IMG/VR virus record: IMGVR_UViG_3300044712_002706
Location: 1-64,000 of that record
Origin: a virus
DNA length: 64,000 bases
Reading direction: 5' to 3' (one strand)
The notes beneath the pieces are model-generated. The model saw nothing but the letters and a program-made list of their open reading frames with translations. It did not search any database and was not told the origin of the DNA. The first letter of the stretch is position 1; each line of letters starts with the position of its first letter. Shown here piece after piece: positions 58,850-64,000 of the stretch. The translations under genes and the position numbers were made by a program.

Positions 58850-59236
58850 ATGCACCCACGAATTCTAGCCGAACGCACTGCTCTGGCCGCTGAGCGTCTG
58901 ACCGAGGACGCCCGACGGCTGGCCCAGGCACTCGACCTACCAGAAGACCTGGTCAAAGACCTGACCCCAGACGAAAACAATGTACAGGTCAGGCCGATGC
59001 TGGTGCTGGAAGCCTGCGCCAACCTGGTGAAAGCGGCTGCCGATAAGTTGGCTCAGCCAGTCGAGATTGAGCCGATCCCCCCATTCGTAATCGAAACCCA
59101 GGAAGGCAACATCACTCTGGAGCTTTCTGCAATATCGCCGGCACCTATCGCCGAAACCGGCGATGGTGTGGCCAACACCGCCATTTCCGACGGTACTGAA
59201 GCAAAAACGAAGGTGAAGCGTGGCGGCTCCAAGTAG
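58850..59236 (+). CDS. phage B small head protein
   Basis: 128 residues, counterpart of 2639-2977 (MHPRILAERTAL). The helical first 85 residues match and the C-terminal linker is longer and differs, while the basic end (KVKRGGSK) is kept. Overlaps the next GTG start. Confidence 0.6.
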   Translation: MHPRILAERTALAAERLTEDARRLAQALDLPEDLVKDLTPDENNVQVRPMLVLEACANLVKAAADKLAQPVEIEPIPPFVIETQEGNITLELSAISPAPIAETGDGVANTAISDGTEAKTKVKRGGSK

Positions 59237-59678
59237 CTACACCGAGATCACCCTCGGCCAGTACGTGCTGAACGTGCTGGGCCAAATGGCCGCGTATATC
59301 GGATGGACGGACGCCGCGCATGCCGGCGAAGTGGTCAACGACATCCTGCTCGAACTGGGCGTGGACGATATCAGCACGATCAGCGGGTCCGAAAACATCC
59401 GCCACCTGCGGGCTGTGGCTCGATATCACGCCTGGAAGACGGCGGCAGAGTTGACCAGCGGGAAGTATGACTTCTCGACCGGCGACTCAGGCAGCTTCAA
59501 GCGCAGCCAGATGCACACGATGGCCCAGGAAAACGCCGAGAAAGCACGAGCAGAAGCCAACGAGGCGGCGCTCGCTGCTGGCAGCGAAGCCTACCCGGGC
59601 TACGAAGTGACCACGGTGCAGGCGGTCTACCAAGAACCCTACCAGGCCAGCTATCTGCTTGACGAGGACGACCTGTGA
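59220..59678 (+). CDS. phage B head-tail connector (adaptor-like)
   Basis: 152 residues from GTG. Close counterpart of 2961-3428 (shared ENIRHLR, TSGKYDF, GSFKRSQ). The shared GTG supports this start in both phages. ATGA-type overlap with the next gene. Confidence 0.62.
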   Translation: MAAPSSYTEITLGQYVLNVLGQMAAYIGWTDAAHAGEVVNDILLELGVDDISTISGSENIRHLRAVARYHAWKTAAELTSGKYDFSTGDSGSFKRSQMHTMAQENAEKARAEANEAALAAGSEAYPGYEVTTVQAVYQEPYQASYLLDEDDL

Positions 59679-60040
59679 TCGAAGAAGCCGAACTGGCCGA
59701 CTTGCAGACCGACGCCGTGGAGAGTTTGACCACGGCGTGCTACGTTTCGCACACGCCACTTGTCAGCGACGGCGCTGGCGGCCAGGTGAACGGCTCCACC
59801 GTTCTCTACGGGCCGTATCTGTGCCGGGTGGAGCAGAGCGGTCGCAATGCCGACAGTATCCCCGTCGTCGCCGGCGGGCAATCGCCCAGGCGCTATGTAT
59901 ACATCGTCCTCGAACCCGGTGCACTCGTTTCCCCGCAGGACACAATCGTCGTCGGGTTGAAACGCTACCCGGTGATCTCCGTCCCCGACCGCACGCTGAG
60001 CATTCTACTGCGAGTGCAGTGCTGGGAGTCGCTTTCATGA
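59675..60040 (+). CDS. phage B head-closure protein
   Basis: 121 residues beginning at GTG/ATC (VIEEAELADLQTDAV) and overlapping the previous stop. Counterpart of 3425-3796 with the shared beta core (LVSDGAGGQVNGSTVLYGPY, GQSPRRYVYIVLEPGALVSP). Confidence 0.6.
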   Translation: MIEEAELADLQTDAVESLTTACYVSHTPLVSDGAGGQVNGSTVLYGPYLCRVEQSGRNADSIPVVAGGQSPRRYVYIVLEPGALVSPQDTIVVGLKRYPVISVPDRTLSILLRVQCWESLS

Positions 60041-60450
60041 TCACGCCAGTCGTCAAAATCGTTGAGAACCGCATCCCCTTGCTGACGGATACCGTCCGCC
60101 AGCGAGCGAGTGATTTGACGATGAAGACGGCGCTGCGCATCCAGGGCCGCATTCGCACCGGCATGGCTGATGCCAAGACCGGACGGGTGTATCTGCGGCG
60201 TGGAATCGCCCACCGGGCCAGCGCCCCGGGCGAGATGCCGGCAGTAGATACCAGCCACCTTTCCAACTCAATCCAGGTGGAACGCATGCCCGATGGCGTA
60301 AGTGCGGCGGTCTTCACCAACGCCGAATACGCTGAAGTGCTGGAGTTTGGCGGAGCGAGAACTGAAGCCAGGCCTTTCATGCAGCCGGCAGCGGATGACG
60401 AGATACCCGGCTTCGAAGCCGAAGTAAATCGCCTTCTAGCAGGACTATAA
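60037..60450 (+). CDS. phage B HK97 gp10-like tail completion protein
   Basis: 137 residues from the ATG overlapping the previous stop (ATGA). A longer upstream frame is a shadow of the head-closure gene. Counterpart of 3793-4209, sharing the segment VYLRRGIAH and the end ARPFMQPAAD. Confidence 0.7.
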   Translation: MITPVVKIVENRIPLLTDTVRQRASDLTMKTALRIQGRIRTGMADAKTGRVYLRRGIAHRASAPGEMPAVDTSHLSNSIQVERMPDGVSAAVFTNAEYAEVLEFGGARTEARPFMQPAADDEIPGFEAEVNRLLAGL

Positions 60451-60452
60451 CG

Positions 60453-60851
60453 ATGGAGCTGATCGACGTTGAGAACCTGATCCATGACCGGTTGACCGCA
60501 GACGGCGCACTGGCGGCTATCGTAGGCGACCGCGTGTACTCGATGGATGCTCCAAAGGGTGCTGCGATGCCCTACGTGGTCTACAAGCTGAGCAGCGCAC
60601 CGGTGACCAACGGCGTAGGCGGTGTGGTGATCCTGGCCAGGCCCAGCTACCTTATCGTCGTATCTGGACAAACTCGTTCGCTGTCGTCTCTCGAAGCGGC
60701 CGCAGAGCGAGTGCTGGCACTTTTGCAGGGCAACTTCGGGGCCATTGGCGGCGTGCTGCGCGAGCAGGTGGCCTACCCTGAACTCTTCGATGGCATTTCC
60801 TACCGCCATCTTGGCGGCCTATTTGACTTTTATGCTTCGCCCACTTCATAG
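60453..60851 (+). CDS. phage B tail terminator protein
   Basis: 132 residues, 2 bp after the previous stop. Counterpart of 4209-4604, sharing DRVYSMDAP, LQGNFGAIGGVLREQ and YRHLGGLFDFYASP. Confidence 0.7.
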   Translation: MELIDVENLIHDRLTADGALAAIVGDRVYSMDAPKGAAMPYVVYKLSSAPVTNGVGGVVILARPSYLIVVSGQTRSLSSLEAAAERVLALLQGNFGAIGGVLREQVAYPELFDGISYRHLGGLFDFYASPTS

Positions 60852-60866
60852 GGCGTGGAGGTAATT

Positions 60867-62168
60867 ATGACAGAACGTGCTTCGATTTTCCAGAATGCAC
60901 AAATCGGCGTCGAAACTGTCCCCGGTACAGCTGTGCTGGCGACAAAACAGCTTTCATCCCTGATGATCAGCATGGGGATGAAGTTCGACGTGAAAAAGTA
61001 TCGCCCTTCTGGGTATCGCTTCCCCACGATTGTTGTCCCTAACAAAGAATGGGTGGAGCACAAACTGAGCGGGCCGGTCACCTATAACGAGATGGTGTAT
61101 CTGCTCAGTTCTCTAATCAAGACCGTAACGCCGACAGGCGGTGGTACGGAAAAAACATGGACTTTCTCCCCCACCACCAAGAAAGAAGACGCCCACAAGA
61201 CGTTTACCCTCGAGCAGGGTGACATATATCGGGCGCACCGCGTGACCAATTTCCTGGTGACGGCGCTGACGCTGAACTTCAGCCGGGATGAATGCACGCT
61301 GGACGGCACAGCGATCAGCAAGGCGCTTGAAGACGACATCCATGTTTCGACGGATGCCAAATACACCCTGACGGCCAACGCCACCCCTCCCACGTCTGGT
61401 ACGTTCACGCTGACGATGGGCGGGCAGACGACATCTGGCATTCAATACAACGCCACAGCGGCGGCTGTTCAAACGGCGCTCGAGGCCTTGAGCACCATTG
61501 GGGCTGGCAATGTCATCGTCACCCGCACCACGGGCACTTCCACGCTGGCCCAGGCGAATGCCGTCTACACCATCGAATTCGTGGCCGACCTCGGCCAGCA
61601 GGCTATCACCTTGACCGGTGTATTCACCAGCCTGACCGCATCGGGAAGCATTGCCCTTGCTTCGAGCCAGGTCGGCGCAGCTCCGACCGAGATCGCACCG
61701 AAACCAGTGCTACCGACCCACATCTGCGTTTACATGGCTGACACGCAGGCGGGCCTTGACGTAGCCAATGCCATGACGCGCGTACTCTCTGCGTCGTTTT
61801 CTCTGGCCGATATGTACGCGGCGCTGTGGGCACTCAACCGCAACGTGACATCTTTTGCCGCTACCGTCCCTACCGAACCAACGCTGGGTCTCAAGCTGAA
61901 GGTGGAAGCGGACGACGAAGGCATGACCCCGCTGACGACCCTGCGGGCCGGGCAAACCAAGTTTTTCCGCATCGAAGCCATCGGCGACACCATCAGCTCG
62001 GCTCCATACGAGCTGGGCATCGACTTCGCTGCCAAAGCGGAAGCGCCATCTGAATTCAGCGACGAAGACGGCGTTTTTGCCTTGGAGTGGTCGTTCACCG
62101 GTGTGCATGATGCCACCTGGGGCAAGGCCACCGAGCTGACCGTCGTCACCGATGTGACGAGCCTGTAA
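60867..62168 (+). CDS. phage B major tail tube protein
   Basis: 433 residues from MTERASIFQNAQIGVE, GGAGGT before ATG. Same length as the phage A protein. The tube parts are nearly identical and the extra beta domain (about 165-270) is the most variable segment, as expected for a surface-exposed decoration. Confidence 0.75.
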   Translation: MTERASIFQNAQIGVETVPGTAVLATKQLSSLMISMGMKFDVKKYRPSGYRFPTIVVPNKEWVEHKLSGPVTYNEMVYLLSSLIKTVTPTGGGTEKTWTFSPTTKKEDAHKTFTLEQGDIYRAHRVTNFLVTALTLNFSRDECTLDGTAISKALEDDIHVSTDAKYTLTANATPPTSGTFTLTMGGQTTSGIQYNATAAAVQTALEALSTIGAGNVIVTRTTGTSTLAQANAVYTIEFVADLGQQAITLTGVFTSLTASGSIALASSQVGAAPTEIAPKPVLPTHICVYMADTQAGLDVANAMTRVLSASFSLADMYAALWALNRNVTSFAATVPTEPTLGLKLKVEADDEGMTPLTTLRAGQTKFFRIEAIGDTISSAPYELGIDFAAKAEAPSEFSDEDGVFALEWSFTGVHDATWGKATELTVVTDVTSL

Positions 62169-62193
62169 TCTGTAGTGTTGACGAAGGAGCGAT

Positions 62194-62786
62194 ATGTCTA
62201 TTTTGCTGAGTAACCTTGTTTTGGATGAACGCACCATTCCGGTGGTAGTTGGCAAAGACCAGGAAACGGGCGAAGATATGACGGTGATGATCACCTACCG
62301 CCCCAGCGGGTTGACGCCGGTGCTGGAGAGCAATTCTGCAAACCTGTCGGCCCGATTGGGGCTTGGGCCAGGCGTGGCCACCCTGCTTTCGGGCATGCTG
62401 ACGGATTGGGACATCGTCAACGACGAAGGCGAAACCATCCCAACCACCTACGAAGGCATGAGCATCATCCCCGACAAAGTGTTGTTCAAGATCAGGGATG
62501 CCATCATCGTGGACTTGCGCCAGGATAAGGAAGACCTAAAAAACTCAGGCGGTGGCTCGCATCGGAAGGGGAAGTCGGGGAATGCCCGGACTGGTACCCA
62601 GTCATCCGGGCGGCGCGGCTCGCTGGCGTAGCGCCGTGGGAGCTGGCCGAGAAATCATCTGCCTGGACGCAGATGATTTTGACAGCCCAAAATGCCGAAG
62701 TGGGTGCTGAGAACGTGCGGCGCGAGAATGATGCACAAAGAGCACAGCACCTACGGGTGCGGCCACCGATTAGACGAAGACGATAA
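62194..62786 (+). CDS. phage B tail assembly chaperones, short and -1 frameshifted forms
   Basis: The zero frame runs 62194-62631 (145 residues). The -1 shift at 62538-62544 joins 117 residues to 80 more ending at 62786, exactly as in phage A. The shifted part reads WYPVIRAARLAGVAPWELAEKS. Both layouts and all lengths are conserved while the DNA has diverged, which supports the frameshift as functional. Confidence 0.8.
62538..62544 (+). other. -1 programmed frameshift site A AAA AAC
   Basis: Same heptamer and same phase (CTA AAA AAC) as at 6281-6287 in phage A. The surrounding CCTAAAAAACTCAG is identical while nearby bases differ. Confidence 0.85.
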
Positions 62787-62789
62787 GTG

Positions 62790-62824
62790 AAAACGGGCGG
62801 GTGAGTGTATCGCCTGCCCGTTTT
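62790..62824 (+). repeat. short hairpin before tape measure gene
   Basis: aaaacgggc / gcccgtttt, a 9-bp perfect stem with a 17-nt loop, T-run on the plus strand. It takes the place where phage A has the larger palindromic element. May act as a weak terminator between chaperone and tape measure genes. Confidence 0.6.
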
Positions 62825-62841
62825 GGTAAAAGGACAAAGAT

Positions 62842-64000
62842 ATGTCCATTACGCTGGCAAAACTTCTGGTGCTGGTTGGTGCAGACACCAAAGAAGCCGA
62901 ACAGGGCCTGGGAGATGTCAACAAGGCGCTGAAAGGCACGCAGTCCATTGGCGAGAATGCCCTGGGCGTGTTTTCGGGCGTCTTGATGGCGAAGGCCGTG
63001 CAGGGGGTGGCTTCGCTGGCGGCTGAAGGGCTGGAAGCCTACGCCAGCTACGAACGCCTGGGGATGTCGCTGAATGCCCTGTCTGCGCGTGAGCTGCTGG
63101 TTAGCGGCGGGGCGACGACGATGGCCGACGCAATGGAAGCGACCAAAGACCAGGGGCAGCAGCTCCTGGCGACCATCGAGCAGATCGGAATCAAGTCTCC
63201 GTTCCGCCAGGAGACCATCGCAGCCACCATGCAGACGGCGATGGGATACGGCATGGCATCGGACTTGGCTTTGGAGATGACGCAAAGCCTGGTGGATTTG
63301 TCGGCGGCGACCGGGCGGGGTGAGAAGGACCTGAACATGATGGGCCTGGCGCTGGGCCAGGTGTGGGCGAAGGGTAAGCTGACCGGCGAAGAGATGCGCC
63401 AGCTGACGAATGCGGGCCTTTCGGTGGCCGACGTCTCGCGGGCGATGAAGATCCCAATCGAAGACGTGGCCGGGGCGATCAGCGACGGGGCCATCAAGGC
63501 CAAAGAACTGATCCCGGCCTTGATTGACATGATCAACCTGGATTTTGGCGGGGAAGCGGAGAGACAATCCACCAGCTGGGCCGGGTTGATTTCCACCTTC
63601 GAAGACCTAAAAGAAGTCAATCTGCGTGAGTTCTTTGCCGGAACGCTTCAAGAGCTACAGCCATTGGCTGAAGAATTAGCGACTGCCCTGGCAGACCCAG
63701 AGTTCAGAGCACAGGTGCGCGAGACCGGGCAGGCGGTTGGCGACATGGTGGGCCAGATCGTGACATCGGGCCGAGAGCTGATTGATTTCTGGCAGGGCAT
63801 TCCCGGCCCAGTGCAGACGGCGCTTTTGGCCTTCGGGGGCACGATGCTGGTGGGGCCGCAGGTGGTTGGCGCATTCGGCTCGATGATGACGGGCGGCGTC
63901 AAACTGCTGCAAGTGATGCAGCAATTACAAAACGGCGTGGGCTTCTTCGCCGTGGCCCAGCAGGGCGCTATCGGCCTGACCGGAGCACTCCTGCCCGTTG
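62842..64000 (+). CDS. phage B tape measure protein (cut by window end)
   Basis: The first 386 residues are visible and the frame is open to the last base. Very similar to the N-terminus of the phage A tape measure (MSITLAKLLVLVGADTKEAE), including the shared GELISFWQGIPGPVQ-like hydrophobic region start. AAAGGA before ATG. Its length, and so the tail length of phage B, cannot be read here. Confidence 0.88.
   Translation, partial: MSITLAKLLVLVGADTKEAEQGLGDVNKALKGTQSIGENALGVFSGVLMAKAVQGVASLAAEGLEAYASYERLGMSLNALSARELLVSGGATTMADAMEATKDQGQQLLATIEQIGIKSPFRQETIAATMQTAMGYGMASDLALEMTQSLVDLSAATGRGEKDLNMMGLALGQVWAKGKLTGEEMRQLTNAGLSVADVSRAMKIPIEDVAGAISDGAIKAKELIPALIDMINLDFGGEAERQSTSWAGLISTFEDLKEVNLREFFAGTLQELQPLAEELATALADPEFRAQVRETGQAVGDMVGQIVTSGRELIDFWQGIPGPVQTALLAFGGTMLVGPQVVGAFGSMMTGGVKLLQVMQQLQNGVGFFAVAQQGAIGLTGALLPV

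Noticed and set aside
1-64000. CRISPR arrays, rRNA genes, complete tRNA genes, insertion-sequence transposases
   Set aside because: Looked for and none found; the only tRNA-like sequence is truncated.

Overview
The window holds two closely related siphovirus-type prophages lying head to tail, with a mixed-origin cargo region and a replication/translocation module between them. The host is most likely a member of the Chloroflexota (Anaerolineae-like). The clues are the Thr-Pro-rich linkers in surface proteins, the moderate-to-high GC phage genes, and the style of the terminase, TPR and FtsK-like proteins. This is inference from protein style, not from a search.

Phage A (1 to about 37.4 kb) enters the window at its scaffold gene. 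It carries scaffold, decoration protein, major capsid, head-tail connectors, tail terminator, tail tube, tail chaperones joined by a -1 frameshift, a 946-residue tape measure, distal tail, baseplate-like protein and tail fibre (1-14.9 kb, plus strand). A minus-strand, compositionally patchy cargo block follows (15-28.6 kb): a membrane protein, a complete type I restriction-modification set (hsdR, hsdS, hsdM), a membrane TPR protein, a small Cys/His protein, and a three-gene PAS-histidine kinase / receiver / membrane protein operon. Next comes a minus-strand operon (36.1 to 29.0 kb) with a winged-helix plus DnaA-N-like initiator that has an origin-like repeat cluster inside its own gene, several small membrane proteins, and an FtsK/HerA-like ATPase with an unusual lipoprotein-like start. 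A tyrosine integrase and the 5' part of a tRNA-Leu(UAA) gene close this half.

Phage B (about 37.5 kb to the window end) starts with zinc-ribbon-like genes and a repressor facing a plus-strand early operon across two back-to-back consensus promoters. The early operon (38.8-43.5 kb) ends in a PolB-type exonuclease. Then come a non-coding stretch, a lysis cassette (holin-like, coiled-coil and endolysin-like genes), small terminase, a large terminase split at its domain boundary, a block of fibre-like structural genes, portal, MuF protein, and the same capsid-tail module as phage A, cut by the window end inside the tape measure.

The most striking non-protein signal is a set of compact RNA-like loci. 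Two near-identical elements (44545-44643 and 56039-56141) lie just upstream of the lysis cassette and the capsid operon. Each has a -10 box, a 5' hairpin, a 32-nt invariant core and a 17-bp terminator stem, and the stems differ by three compensatory base-pair changes. Three further promoter-plus-hairpin loci (14.9 kb, 43.5 kb, 43.6 kb) present C-rich segments containing CCCCTC, two of them with the identical 11-mer TGCCCCCCTCA. Another compact promoter-hairpin-terminator unit sits before the integrase (36.15-36.24 kb).
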